A stretch of 35,654 bases of DNA, from contig JAURWD010000097.1 of assembly GCA_030655145.1 (NCBI GenBank), forward strand, positions 1 through 35,654. Reading direction: 5' to 3'. A program made the translations under genes and the position numbers. Of this stretch, positions 7,753 to 16,846 are shown in pieces. The notes beneath the pieces were generated by a model that was not told the origin of the DNA, searched no databases, and saw only the letters and a program-made list of their open reading frames with translations. How positions within the stretch are numbered: position 1 is the first letter of the stretch; each line of letters starts with the position of its first letter. Source of the DNA: Ferruginibacter sp. Its GTDB lineage: Bacteria; Bacteroidota; Bacteroidia; Chitinophagales; Chitinophagaceae.

Positions 7753-10578
7753 CTAACGGATCAATACAACGCTTCCGGCTTTTGTAACCTTTTGCCCTTG
7801 TTCACCAACGGCTTCTACCAAATACAAATATGCCCTTGGCGGCAACTTGCTGCCTTTATACTCTCCTGTCCAGGCCAACGAGCGGCTTGCAGCCGGCGTA
7901 AAATTTCTCGCTTCGTAGATGAGCGCACCTTCACGGTTATAAATTGAAAACCGCGCTATTAAGGTAACACCCCTGGCTATGGGATAATAAACGTCATTCA
8001 AATTATCATTGTTTGGCGTAAATGCATTTGGCAATGAAATGACAGGATTCAATTCCTTAATGGTTATTGTCAGTGAATCACTGGCAATGCATCCACTATC
8101 AGAGGTTACCGTTATTTTATATGCCTGGGCCTGTAAACTTATCCCGCCTGTGTTAGCGCAGCTTGTGCAGGTTAACCCCATCGCTGGCGTCCATAAATAG
8201 CTTGCAATGTTGCTGCCGTAAACGGGTGCTATCGTAAATGGCGTATTGATCAAAATATGTTGATCAGGACCAGCTTCAACAGTTGGTAGTGGATTCAGAA
8301 ACACAGTGATAACGGTAGAAGTTGGCACCGAGCAGCCACTGGAATCCTGCAACGTCGCTGTGTACACGGTCGTTTGTGTCGGCTTCACTACCGGGTTATA
8401 AACATTGATATCGGTGGATCCTGTTGAAGATGTCCAGGTAACCTTTTTGTCTTTGGGATTTACATCCAGCGTAACCTGCTCTCCAGGGCAAATGTATTGA
8501 TCAGAAATTCCAGGTGAAGCTGTAAACGCGGACTGAATGCTTACCAAAACACTATCACGTATACTGCAATTCCTGGGACTGGTTCCAACCGCATAATAGT
8601 AGGAAGTGCTGGTTGGCCTGGCGACGACACTATCACATGTTGTGCAGGAAAGACCCGCTGATGGTGACCAGGTGATGGGGTCACTGTGAAAGGCTATGAG
8701 TGTGTCTGCCTGCCCAACACACAGTGTGTCTCCGGTATGAATCAACCGCAAAAATGGTAAAGGATTTACGGTTATTTTTTTTGAGATATCATCTTTACAT
8801 CCGTTAATATCCTCTGCCGTAAGTTTTACGATAAAATCCCGGGGAGCACTATAATAAAAAGCTGCGGGCTGAAAAACGCGGTCGATGCTGGCATTGATAC
8901 CATAATTCCACTCCCACTTAACAATGGAATCTCCCGGCACAAAGGCCCTGGAGTTGTTAACGATCAACACCGAATCCGCAAAACACGAACTGGTTGGCAG
9001 GGTAAAATCCAGTTGCGGACCACGGACCAAAATTTTATGATCGAGGTAGATCGTATCCCGGCAGAAACCGGATCCATTTCGAATGATGACGTAGTTATCA
9101 AAGTTGCCGACGGTCTGGGCGGTAAGGGTGCTTTTGGGAACCAACCTGGTATCTACCTGCCTACCGACCAGTCCCCACGTATATGTTGCAGCGGGGTTGT
9201 TGTAATTGTCCGCAATTGTAAAATTGGTGACCGTGTTGATACAGATAGATTGGTCGGGGTTAACAAGCGACGGCCTTGCGGTAAAAATGGGTCGGGAAAA
9301 AGTGTCCAGGCAACCAGTGAGGGTATCCGTTACAGTTAGTTGAGTTATGAAGGTGCCAACTATGGGGAAACTATGGTTTGCATTATTCGTAAATACGTCA
9401 GGGCTGCCATCGCCGAAAGCCCATTGAATGATCCGTTTGTTTCCCAGCGATAAATTAGTGAAAGCGAATGTTTGTTTTTCGAGACAATTATTCAAAAACT
9501 GAAAGCGGGCAATTACACCGATCACACGGATATTGAAAGTTATTGGAGCTCCGGGGCAACCGTTGAATAATGGAGTAACCGTAACTTTTTTTAATCCTAA
9601 GGTGGTGTATTTATGTTTGGCAATGGTGTCAAAGACCGTTTCGGTGGTTCCATCTCCAAAATTCCAGGTGTAGCCCGTAGCATTGGGAGCAATTGCAACA
9701 AACTCGGGAGTTTCTGATCCACAAACAGTATCCTTCACAGGATAAGCAATCATCGTCCCTGGTGTGAAGCCAAACGCAGCGGCCGGGAAATTAACGGTAT
9801 CCACACACCCTTCATTTGTGGTTACCTTAAGCGATGGCCGAACGCTATCCGTGGTGTTGTAGCTGTAATTGACACTATTCGTTTGGGTGGTCACGGGTGC
9901 AGTCCCATCTCCAAAATCCCAGGTATAACTGGCAACTGTTCCAGTTAGCGGCAATTGGACACTTGATTGAAAGCGGACATTCGCAGGAAGACAACCTGCA
10001 CTGGTGTCCATTTTCGCGATGATCGGCGTTTTTTTCACGAATACTTTCAATGTATCTCGTGCAAAGCAGCCTAAAGAATCATTAACTCTTAGAATAACGC
10101 GAAAACTATCATAAGTTGAAAAAGTATGGGTGGTGGTTCGGGTGGTGTTGTTTTCCTTTATCCCGTCTCCATAATCCCAGGCGTAATTGGTGATCTTGCC
10201 CGAACTGGTAGCAGTAAGGTTTATGGCGCCCGGCTGACAAATGTAATCCCTGTCGACAGTGAGGTTAACAGTAACGGCGGGTGCAATGGTTATGGTCTTG
10301 GAAATGTCTAGTGAGCCTTCAGCATAAATGGCTGTTAGCTTTACAATGTATGTTCCGGCACTATTGTAACTCGTAGAGGGATTGGCAACATAACTTTTAA
10401 GTCCATTACCTAAATTCCAGATATAGCCAACAGGGTTACCAGTAGTCTTCTGCGTAAACTGTATGGTTGCTGGATTACAAAATATTCCATTAGATGCCTG
10501 GAAAGTGAAATCAACGGATTGAGAACTGGCAAATAGTGATAAACATAAGAGGGGTAAAATGAATAAGATTTTACTCAT
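7753..10578 (-). CDS. PKD-repeat secreted protein with T9SS type B (CHU_C) sorting domain
   Basis: A 941-residue surface or secreted protein. I place the start at the ATG complement 10576-10578 because it gives a clean signal peptide (MSKILFILPLLCLSLFASSQ); the longer frame from 10701 adds 41 polar residues. The body has about six PKD domains, each marked by the W-x-x-G-D-G core or a variant: WNLGNG, WDYGDG, WDFGDG, WNFGDG, WAFGDG and WNYG. Ig-like segments follow, two of them containing a C-x-x-C pair (LSCTTCDS, LTCTSCAN). The last 90 residues begin SLPNAFTPNNDNLNDVYYP, the hallmark of the gliding-motility-associated C-terminal domain that directs secretion by the type IX system. No enzymatic domain is seen, so an adhesin or matrix role is likely. 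It converges with the serine hydrolase gene, with 96 bases between. Confidence 0.92.
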   Translation of the reverse strand: MSKILFILPLLCLSLFASSQSVDFTFQASNGIFCNPATIQFTQKTTGNPVGYIWNLGNGLKSYVANPSTSYNSAGTYIVKLTAIYAEGSLDISKTITIAPAVTVNLTVDRDYICQPGAINLTATSSGKITNYAWDYGDGIKENNTTRTTTHTFSTYDSFRVILRVNDSLGCFARDTLKVFVKKTPIIAKMDTSAGCLPANVRFQSSVQLPLTGTVASYTWDFGDGTAPVTTQTNSVNYSYNTTDSVRPSLKVTTNEGCVDTVNFPAAAFGFTPGTMIAYPVKDTVCGSETPEFVAIAPNATGYTWNFGDGTTETVFDTIAKHKYTTLGLKKVTVTPLFNGCPGAPITFNIRVIGVIARFQFLNNCLEKQTFAFTNLSLGNKRIIQWAFGDGSPDVFTNNANHSFPIVGTFITQLTVTDTLTGCLDTFSRPIFTARPSLVNPDQSICINTVTNFTIADNYNNPAATYTWGLVGRQVDTRLVPKSTLTAQTVGNFDNYVIIRNGSGFCRDTIYLDHKILVRGPQLDFTLPTSSCFADSVLIVNNSRAFVPGDSIVKWEWNYGINASIDRVFQPAAFYYSAPRDFIVKLTAEDINGCKDDISKKITVNPLPFLRLIHTGDTLCVGQADTLIAFHSDPITWSPSAGLSCTTCDSVVARPTSTSYYYAVGTSPRNCSIRDSVLVSIQSAFTASPGISDQYICPGEQVTLDVNPKDKKVTWTSSTGSTDINVYNPVVKPTQTTVYTATLQDSSGCSVPTSTVITVFLNPLPTVEAGPDQHILINTPFTIAPVYGSNIASYLWTPAMGLTCTSCANTGGISLQAQAYKITVTSDSGCIASDSLTITIKELNPVISLPNAFTPNNDNLNDVYYPIARGVTLIARFSIYNREGALIYEARNFTPAASRSLAWTGEYKGSKLPPRAYLYLVEAVGEQGQKVTKAGSVVLIR

Positions 10579-10897
10579 GGCAAGCCAGTCAGGGTTAAAG
10601 AGGTTTCTTCTTTTGTAAAAATCAACAATTAAGCCAATTTCATTGCGATATTTTTTTCCTTTGGAGTTGTGTCTCATAAGCAGCAATGCTGAAGAACCCA
10701 AGCAGGCTCCAAATTACTGAAAGTTTTCAACCCGTTGAATATTAACGCAGGGAAATTAAACCTGGTTATTTAAGATAATTCTTAATATGAATGGTGGGGA
10801 AATACTTGCTCCGTAAGGAAAAAATAGGTACAACATTTTCAGATCTAACAACGACTAAACCAGTAGATACAAAAAATGTAGAAGGCTTGGGGCATGT
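10579..10897. other. Intergenic region upstream of the PKD protein gene, with two small palindromes
   Basis: This region lies after the SpmA-SpmB gene and before the PKD gene, both on the minus strand, so it should contain the PKD promoter. No perfect -7 box was found. Two short palindromes are present: TTCAAC-CC-GTTGAA at 10726-10739 and TTAAGA-TAAT-TCTTAA at 10770-10785. Either could be a regulator site. I see no clear intrinsic terminator for the upstream gene. Confidence 0.35.
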
Positions 10898-12385
10898 TTA
10901 CCCGAAAAATATATAACATAGAATGATGGAAGTGATGATACCGACCAAATCTGCCAGTAGCATCGCTCCTACTGCATACCGCGTGTTTTTGACTGACACT
11001 GCTCCGAAGTATACAGCGATCACATAAAAAGTTGTGTCGGAAGAACCTTGTAAGATGCAAGCCAGCCTTCCCGCAAAAGAATCCGGACCAAAAGTGCGCA
11101 TGCTGTCTACCATCATTCCGCGTGCACCGCCCCCGCTAAAAGGTTTAATGAGTGCGGTGGGAAGCCCATCAACAAAGCGGGTATCCGTTCCCAAAGCAGC
11201 AAACATCGTTTTAAGCCCGTTGATAAGGATGTCAAAAGCGCCGCTGTTTCGCAGCATGCTGATAGCCACCAACATGCCAACCAGGTAGGGGATAATTCTA
11301 ACAGCAACTTCGAAGCCCCCTTTTGCACCATCGATAAATGCATCGAACACGTCAATTTTTTTATATAAAGCGCCAAGGATTATGAGGATAAATATCAGCA
11401 AGATCAACCCATTGCTTAAAACGCCTGAGAACGATTGTACCTCATCAGTGTTTAGTGATTTGATGTAAAGGACCAGCAGCGCTATCACGGATGAAATGCC
11501 CAGCACCCAACCCATGATCACAGGTGTAAAGACGTTTATTTTTTGTTTAAAAGAGACAATGAACATTGCTGCCATCGTAGCCACAAAGGTTGCGATCATG
11601 CACGGAATGAAAATATCCGTGGGATTTGCTGCCCGCGTTGTAGCCCTTAAGGCGATGATACTAACAGGTATAAGTGTAAGCCCCGAAGCATGAAGGCAGA
11701 GAAACATGATCTGCGAATTTGAAGCCCTGGCTTTATCAGGATTCAACTCCTGCAAACTCTCCATAGCCTTTATCCCAAAGGGCGTGGCAGCGTTATCCAG
11801 GCCAAGCAGGTTGGCAGAGAAATTCATCATCATATGTCCCATGGCAGGGTGCCCTTTAGGCAGGTCAGGAAAAATGCGGGAAAAGAACGGACCAATTATC
11901 CGCGACAACATCCGGATACCGCCGGCCCTTTCAGCAATTGTCATAAAACCCATGAATAATGCCATGATGCCAATAAGCCCGAGGCAAATATTTACTGCAC
12001 TCTTACAAGTTTCAATGATGCCATCCACCGGGCGCTGGTTTCTGTTCATCGCCTGCTGGTAGGTGAACACTTTTAGCGTAGGGTAGAGCGTTTTTAAAAT
12101 CCTGACTGAGTCGGCCTGGGACGCATCAGCGATCAGGGTGTTGGCTTCTGAGATCTTCTCTTTCTTTTTGAACCCAAAATTTTCTACCGCCCGGGAAAAA
12201 CTATCAACGGATGTAAATCCTCCCGCTGCCGGAGATCCCAAGGCATAAAAGATATAAGAATCATCGGCCTTACCGGTTACCATCCGGCTGAAAATATCTT
12301 GCTGTCCATCAACAAAAAAACATTTAAAAGACGCCAGGACAATTGCAATAATGATGAAAGCCGACCAGATTCTGCTCAATGCCAT
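10898..12385 (-). CDS. SpmA-SpmB fusion, nucleoside-recognition (Gate) domain membrane protein
   Basis: The 495-residue inner-membrane protein joins the two halves that are separate spore maturation proteins SpmA and SpmB in Bacillus. The first half contains LIGIMALFMGFMTIAERAG, GHPAMGHMMMNFSANLLGLDNAATP and CLHASGLTLIPVS, typical of SpmA. The second half contains GGFEVAVRIIPYLVGMLVAI, FSGGGARGMMVDSM, LQGSSDTTFYVIAVYFGAV and a terminal membrane helix, typical of SpmB. Each half carries one Gate domain. A first helix (residues 1-25) is followed by about 105 soluble residues (FFVDGQQDIF to QRPVDGIIETCK) before the membrane region resumes. Fused forms are known from non-sporulating Gram-negatives; their substrate is not established, so this is probably a transporter or channel component of unknown ligand. 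Confidence 0.9.
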   Translation of the reverse strand: MALSRIWSAFIIIAIVLASFKCFFVDGQQDIFSRMVTGKADDSYIFYALGSPAAGGFTSVDSFSRAVENFGFKKKEKISEANTLIADASQADSVRILKTLYPTLKVFTYQQAMNRNQRPVDGIIETCKSAVNICLGLIGIMALFMGFMTIAERAGGIRMLSRIIGPFFSRIFPDLPKGHPAMGHMMMNFSANLLGLDNAATPFGIKAMESLQELNPDKARASNSQIMFLCLHASGLTLIPVSIIALRATTRAANPTDIFIPCMIATFVATMAAMFIVSFKQKINVFTPVIMGWVLGISSVIALLVLYIKSLNTDEVQSFSGVLSNGLILLIFILIILGALYKKIDVFDAFIDGAKGGFEVAVRIIPYLVGMLVAISMLRNSGAFDILINGLKTMFAALGTDTRFVDGLPTALIKPFSGGGARGMMVDSMRTFGPDSFAGRLACILQGSSDTTFYVIAVYFGAVSVKNTRYAVGAMLLADLVGIITSIILCYIFFG

Positions 12386-12518
12386 ACGTGGAGGTGGTTG
12401 TAAGATTTACCTTGAAAAGATAAATCGTCAATCTTAAATAAATGTTGTGCTAATGAGAAATTATCAAGGGCTTGAAATTAGTGTTTTATAGCGGAATAAC
12501 TTATTTGAACGCAAACCT

Positions 12519-12526
12519 TACCTTTG
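12519..12526 (+). promoter_or_regulatory. ychF promoter, -7 box
   Basis: TACCTTTG matches the Bacteroidota -7 consensus perfectly and lies about 100 bases before the ychF ATG, implying a leader of about 90 bases. No TTG is found at the usual -33 spacing, so the call rests on the -7 box and location. Confidence 0.5.
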
Positions 12527-12625
12527 CAGCCTGAAAAATTTTCGCAGGTTGCGAAGCGGGTTCCAAGATGGACTGAGATCATCACCCGGCGCCGCAGCAG
12601 CATCAATGAATATTAAATCAACAAC

Positions 12626-13726
12626 ATGGCATTACAAGCAGGCATCGTAGGATTACCGAACGTTGGAAAATCAACCTTATTCAACGCAGTGAGTAGTAGT
12701 GCAAAAGCACAGGCAAGCAATTATCGTTTTTGTACCATTGAGCCAAATACCGGGTTGGTAAATGTACCAGATCCCCGCCTCGACAAACTGACTGAACTGG
12801 TGCAACCAAACAGGACGGTACCAACGCAGATTGAAATTGTTGATATTGCCGGGCTGGTCCGGGGTGCAAGTAAAGGTGAAGGATTGGGAAATAAATTTTT
12901 GGCAAATATCCGCGAGGTTGATGCCATCATTCATGTTATCAGGTGTTTCGAAGATGAAAATATTTTGCGGGATGAAGGCCCCATCAACCCGGTGAGTGAT
13001 AAAGAGATCATTGAGACCGAATTGCAACTGAAAGATTTGGACAGTATAGAGAAAAGGTTGTCCCGTGCAGAAAAAATGCTGAAGATCGGAGACGCCAAAC
13101 TGAAACTGGAATATGATGTGCTGGTAAAGTGCAAAGATCAATTGAACAGGGGCAAAGGAATTCATTCACTCGGACTCACAAAAGAAGAAAAAGCAGCGAT
13201 TGCCGATAGCTTCCTGCTGAGTGATAAACCAGTTTTGTATGTCGCTAATGTTGACGAAGCGTCTATGCATACCGGTAACAAGTATTCCGCTGCATTGATC
13301 GAGGCGGTGAAAAACGAGGGTGCGGAAGTCATCATCATGACAAATGCCATTGAAGCGCAGATCGCGGAATTTGATAATCCCGATGATAAGGCGATGTTCA
13401 TGGAAGAATACAAAATGACCGAGCCGGCGCTCGACAGGCTCATCCATTCAGCCTATAAGTTATTAAATCTTTCCACTTATTTCACGGCGGGTGTGCAGGA
13501 AGTCAGGGCCTGGACCATTCATCATGGCTGGAAGGCACCGCAAGCCGCAAGTGTTATTCATACAGATTTTGAAAAGGGCTTTATCAAGGCTGAAGTTATT
13601 TCTTACCAGGATTTCATCACCTATAAATCAGAAGCTGCCTGCAGAGAGAATGGCAGACTGCGAATTGAAGGTAAGGAGTACCTGGTGCAGGATGGAGACG
13701 TAATGCATTTCCGTTTTAATGTCTAA
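12626..13726 (+). CDS. ychF: Ribosome-associated ATPase YchF (Obg/Ras-like)
   Basis: YchF is a translation-associated P-loop ATPase that binds the large ribosomal subunit; despite GTPase ancestry it prefers ATP. The 366-residue length equals that of E. coli YchF (363). The P-loop GLPNVGKSTLFNAVS is at residues 8-22. Switch II reads DIAGLVRGASKGEGLGNKF. The nucleotide-specificity motif is NVDE, which replaces the NKxD of true GTPases and explains ATP use. A coiled-coil insert lies around residues 130-190. A C-terminal TGS domain follows from about residue 275, with AWTIHHGWKAPQAA and the final VQDGDVMHFRFNV. The start is preceded by an A-rich region (ATCAACAAC) without Shine-Dalgarno sequence, normal for the phylum. 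A long hairpin begins at the first base after the stop codon. Confidence 0.97.
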   Translation: MALQAGIVGLPNVGKSTLFNAVSSSAKAQASNYRFCTIEPNTGLVNVPDPRLDKLTELVQPNRTVPTQIEIVDIAGLVRGASKGEGLGNKFLANIREVDAIIHVIRCFEDENILRDEGPINPVSDKEIIETELQLKDLDSIEKRLSRAEKMLKIGDAKLKLEYDVLVKCKDQLNRGKGIHSLGLTKEEKAAIADSFLLSDKPVLYVANVDEASMHTGNKYSAALIEAVKNEGAEVIIMTNAIEAQIAEFDNPDDKAMFMEEYKMTEPALDRLIHSAYKLLNLSTYFTAGVQEVRAWTIHHGWKAPQAASVIHTDFEKGFIKAEVISYQDFITYKSEAACRENGRLRIEGKEYLVQDGDVMHFRFNV

Positions 13727-13762
13727 TTGGTTGACACTGTACTGGAAACAGATGTCAACCAA
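13727..13762. repeat. Perfect inverted repeat directly after ychF
   Basis: TTGGTTGACA (13727-13736) pairs exactly with TGTCAACCAA (13753-13762). The stem continues inward as CTGT with ACAG after one bulged base, leaving a 7-base loop. No T run follows, so it is not a classic intrinsic terminator. It may protect the 3' end of the ychF mRNA or be a protein-binding palindrome. Confidence 0.6.
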
Positions 13763-13913
13763 CAATGTATTCCTTGAATTTTTCGGCTATGCCTAACTGT
13801 TAGGAAGTATTTGGCAACGTTCTTTTGTTTTAGGAAAGTTGAAGATTCCGCCTGCAACCGTAGCCAAATCAATTCGCAAAAATAAAATATTAAATTTTTC
13901 GACCAAAGCAAAA

Positions 13914-13949
13914 CAGGCTTCACTGGGTAGTGAAGCCTGATTGTTTTTT
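13914..13949. terminator. Bidirectional intrinsic terminator between ychF and the thiolase gene
   Basis: A 10-base perfect stem, CAGGCTTCAC (13914-13923) with GTGAAGCCTG (13930-13939), closes a 6-base loop. It is followed on the plus strand by ATTG and six T. A-rich sequence on the other side (AAAGCAAAA) gives a weaker T run on the minus strand. The position between convergent genes fits use by both. Confidence 0.85.
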
Positions 13950-14009
13950 ACATACTCATTTATTTTGACAGCCTTGCCTTCCTGCTGACTGAATCAATAT
14001 TTTCGGAGG

Positions 14010-15191
14010 CTATTGTAGGTTTTCGATCACCATTGCTGAAGCTCCGCCGCCGCCATTACAAATTCCGGCAGCGCCAAACTTTCCACCATTTTCTTTCAAC
14101 ACATTCAGGAGCGTTACGATGATCCTTGCGCCACTACATCCCAGTGGATGGCCGATCGAAACCGCACCTCCATGAACATTCACCTTTGCAGGATCAAGCT
14201 TCATTCGTTTTGTATTTTCGATACCCACTACAGCAAAGGCCTCGTTCAATTCCCAGTAATCAATATCATCCATCGTCAGCCCGGCTTTTGCAACAGCTTT
14301 CGGCACAGCGAGCGAAGGCGTTGTCGTAAACCATTCAGGGGCCTGCTCCGCATCGGCGGCGCTCAATATTTTTGCCAGGGGTTTTAATCCAAGTTCTTCA
14401 GCCTTTTCCTTGCTCATGAGTAATACAGCCGCTGCGCCATCATTCATCGTGGATGCGTTGGCGGCAGTCACTGTACCATCTTTTTTAAACGCTCCTTTCA
14501 GCGCAGGAATCTTCTCAAACTTTACATTGAATGGCTCTTCATCTTTTGTGATCAGCAAAGGATCACCTTGTCGCTGTGGTATGGCAACAGGCACAATTTC
14601 ATTTACAAATTTCCCGTCATTGCTTGCAGCCTGGGAACGTTTGTAGCTCTCGATTGCGAACGCATCCTGGTCTTCGCGACTGATGCCGCAGGTAGTGGCG
14701 CACATCTCCGCTGCATTGCCCATGGCCAAACCGTCATATACATCTGTAAGGCCATCCTTGGCCAACCCATCGATCAGTTGCGTGTTCCCATACTTGTTAC
14801 CCCAGCGCATACTATCCACGTAAAAAGGCACATTACTCATACTCTCCATCCCACCAGCGATCACGACATCGGCATCGCCGAGCAAAATGCTTTGGGCACC
14901 AAGAGCAATCGATTTCATCCCGCTTGCGCAGACTTTATTAATAGTAGTGCAGTTCACTTCGTTTGGAAGACCCGCAAGTTTTGCAGCCTGCCGGGCAGGG
15001 GCCTGGCCCAGGTTTGCCTGTATAACAGCGCCCATGAGGACATCATTCACAACATCACCAGCAACTCCTGCTCTTTCCAATGCACCTTTTATAGCGATTG
15101 CCCCAAGCTGGGTAGCTGTGAGTGTTTTCAAGGCGCCGCCGAAACTTCCTATCGGGGTACGCACAGCGGATATTATATAAACTTCTTTCAT
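14010..15191 (-). CDS. Acetyl-CoA C-acetyltransferase (thiolase)
   Basis: This thiolase condenses or cleaves acyl-CoA and acetyl-CoA units (acetoacetyl-CoA, beta-oxidation or ketone metabolism) in the cytosol. The 393 residues start with KEVYIISAVRTPIGSFGGAL. The nucleophile is Cys88 in NKVCASGMKS. His348 lies in HGGAVSIGHPLGCSG and the second active-site Cys378 in GICNGGGGASAM. These three positions equal those I recall for the Zoogloea ramigera biosynthetic thiolase, so there are no insertions. NEAFA, which helps form the active site, is present. A biosynthetic acetoacetyl-CoA thiolase is the best guess; a degradative role cannot be excluded because no beta-oxidation partner gene is adjacent. 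A perfect -7 box lies 45 bases upstream and a shared terminator lies past the stop. Confidence 0.95.
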   Translation of the reverse strand: MKEVYIISAVRTPIGSFGGALKTLTATQLGAIAIKGALERAGVAGDVVNDVLMGAVIQANLGQAPARQAAKLAGLPNEVNCTTINKVCASGMKSIALGAQSILLGDADVVIAGGMESMSNVPFYVDSMRWGNKYGNTQLIDGLAKDGLTDVYDGLAMGNAAEMCATTCGISREDQDAFAIESYKRSQAASNDGKFVNEIVPVAIPQRQGDPLLITKDEEPFNVKFEKIPALKGAFKKDGTVTAANASTMNDGAAAVLLMSKEKAEELGLKPLAKILSAADAEQAPEWFTTTPSLAVPKAVAKAGLTMDDIDYWELNEAFAVVGIENTKRMKLDPAKVNVHGGAVSIGHPLGCSGARIIVTLLNVLKENGGKFGAAGICNGGGGASAMVIENLQ

Positions 15192-15235
15192 AAATAATTA
15201 AGCATTAAGCAATCTTCAAGAACTATTTTAATTTC

Positions 15236-15243
15236 CAAAATTA
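15236..15243 (-). promoter_or_regulatory. Thiolase promoter, -7 box
   Basis: The minus strand reads TAATTTTG, a perfect TAnnTTTG match 45 bases before the thiolase ATG. A TTG on the minus strand at 15268-15270 could be the -33 element, although the 24-base spacing is a few bases longer than usual. Confidence 0.55.
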
Positions 15244-15383
15244 AGCATTCGAATCTATGCATGCGGGCAATAGCCGATTGCCTCTATTTTGCCTACGCAC
15301 GGAATTTTTGATTAGCAATCCCAGGATGATGCAATCATAACAAACAAAGATCATGAGAATGGTATTGCCCAACGTCTTCGGGA

Positions 15384-16619
15384 TTATTTCTCGCGTAATA
15401 AGTCTCCCACCAGTTTGGTAAACTCATCCTTAAAATTCTGGTAATGGATCCCCGTACCGGGACCGGTAAACCCACTGTGGATCTTGCGCACTTTCCCTTT
15501 TCGATCAATAACGATGAGCGTTGGAAAGGCATGGATCTTTTGCAACTGGGGAAGCGTTTTCTCTGTACGCTGTGTATCAGCTACGGTCACACCCGTAACA
15601 AGCAATGGATATTTTACATCAAACCGTTTTTGAAACAAGCGGATGTTCTTAGTTGATCTTTCAAAATCTGTCGAGCGTTCATACGCTAAACCAACAACCT
15701 CTACTCCGCGGCCCCGGTGCTTTTTGTAAAACTCACTCAAAAAACTGGTCTCATCCATGCAGTTCGGACACCAGGAACCCATGATCTGCACGAGTACCAC
15801 CTTATTTCTAAACCGGACATCTTTGATTCCGACCATGTCGCCATCAATACTTTTAAACCTGAAGTTTAGCTCGCTGGAATCTTCCTTTAGCTTCGTGATC
15901 GCATATTCATCCGCGAGAGCCGCGGTCGGATTCTTTTTGGCAAACCAGTTTTCTGTGTACCGGGCGCCGGAGTGGAAACGTCCATCGACCAGGGACTGGT
16001 CATCCCGAACGAATGCAGTAAACAGGTACGCATGCCCCCCGTCGAAACAACTCATTTTTAAACTGTCACCGTCAATCACTCCTTCCAGGAACCGATAATC
16101 CCCCGTTGGATTTAAAAATGTCCCGGTCACCTTATTGCCTGATTGTTGAAACTCACCCACCGAGTGAGTGGTGTCTTTTTTTCCGTCTACAAACTTCACT
16201 TCCCACCTTCCGCTAATTGAGGTTTTCGAAAGTGGTGCAGCAGCTTTAAAACGCGGGCCGGCGTTTAATTCAGCTCTGAAAGGAATTGCGCTTTCCGTGC
16301 TTTCCAGTCTTCTAACCCATTCTCCTACCAACTTGTTTCCACCCGTTACAATCGCACGAATATAAGAATCAAAAAATGGCATTTGCACGAGGACCGAATC
16401 CCCTTTTACAGTAACATTATCCACCCAAAGCCTTTCCCCGGCATTACGCACAAACCAGGCTGCCTTACCCGCGCTGTCTTTTGCTTCAATGATAAATGGA
16501 ATGGTTTTGCCGTCCTCACGAATAAGCTCCGCTCGCCAGGTACCTTTGGGGAAAGCAGGCTGTGCCTGGAGAGAAACAACAAATAATGAAATAAATAGTA
16601 CAAGGAAAAATTTTCGCAT
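15384..16619 (-). CDS. Exported TlpA-like thiol-disulfide oxidoreductase
   Basis: The 411-residue protein has a signal peptide (MRKFFLVLFISLFVVSLQAQ) and should act in the periplasm. Residues about 25-230 form a beta-rich N-terminal region with two lipocalin-like halves (KGTWRAELIREDGKTIPFII and SGRWEVKFVDGKKDT), seen in many Bacteroidota TlpA proteins. A thioredoxin domain from about residue 250 carries the redox motif W-C-P-N-C (Cys284, Cys287), and the cis-Pro loop reads HAFPTLIVIDRKG. The final helix ends LVGDLLREK. The usual TlpA motif is W-C-x-x-C, so this one should be redox active. Its likely role is reduction or folding of exported proteins; no cytochrome maturation genes are adjacent. 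It appears monocistronic. Confidence 0.9.
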   Translation of the reverse strand: MRKFFLVLFISLFVVSLQAQPAFPKGTWRAELIREDGKTIPFIIEAKDSAGKAAWFVRNAGERLWVDNVTVKGDSVLVQMPFFDSYIRAIVTGGNKLVGEWVRRLESTESAIPFRAELNAGPRFKAAAPLSKTSISGRWEVKFVDGKKDTTHSVGEFQQSGNKVTGTFLNPTGDYRFLEGVIDGDSLKMSCFDGGHAYLFTAFVRDDQSLVDGRFHSGARYTENWFAKKNPTAALADEYAITKLKEDSSELNFRFKSIDGDMVGIKDVRFRNKVVLVQIMGSWCPNCMDETSFLSEFYKKHRGRGVEVVGLAYERSTDFERSTKNIRLFQKRFDVKYPLLVTGVTVADTQRTEKTLPQLQKIHAFPTLIVIDRKGKVRKIHSGFTGPGTGIHYQNFKDEFTKLVGDLLREK

Positions 16620-16684
16620 ACGCGAAGGTAGGACAGCACAAAGAAAAAGAAATCCTAAACAATCGGCTTAGGCCGGGTGGGTCT

Positions 16685-16709
16685 GCCGCACCACTTTCTT
16701 TAGTGCGGC
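16685..16709. repeat. Short inverted repeat downstream of the cupin gene
   Basis: GCCGCAC (16685-16691) pairs perfectly with GTGCGGC (16703-16709) around an 11-base loop. There is no T run on either side. It lies past the 3' end of the cupin reading frame on the minus strand and could end that transcript weakly. Confidence 0.4.
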
Positions 16710-16729
16710 CCTTCCATTACTTTAATAAA

Positions 16730-16843
16730 TCAGCGTGCACCCGTAATCGTGATCTTATCACCGAAGTGATCGATCACCTTGAAGGTTAAAATAGTGTGAT
16801 CGTAAAAAGCAGTTTCACTGCCGCGCCAAAGGCAGGCACTCCC
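16730..16843 (-). pseudogene. Possible coding remnant, in frame after the cupin stop codons
   Basis: Directly after the cupin stop (TAA, then TAG) the same minus-strand frame stays open for 37 codons and ends in TGA at 16730-16732. The predicted residues alternate like beta-strands: SETAFYDHTILTF, then KVIDHFGDKITITGAR. There is no start codon. It reads like the C-terminus of an exported beta-rich protein, but the family is not recognisable. It may be a decayed gene tail or chance. Confidence 0.3.
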
Positions 16844-16846
16844 CTA

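Noticed and set aside
7753-10701. Longer start of the PKD protein at 10701
   Set aside because: It would place 41 polar residues before an excellent signal peptide; the ATG complement at 10576-10578 fits export.
12677-13447. Several minus-strand frames of 67-162 codons opposite ychF
   Set aside because: They are shadows of the strongly conserved ychF coding sequence and show low-complexity composition.
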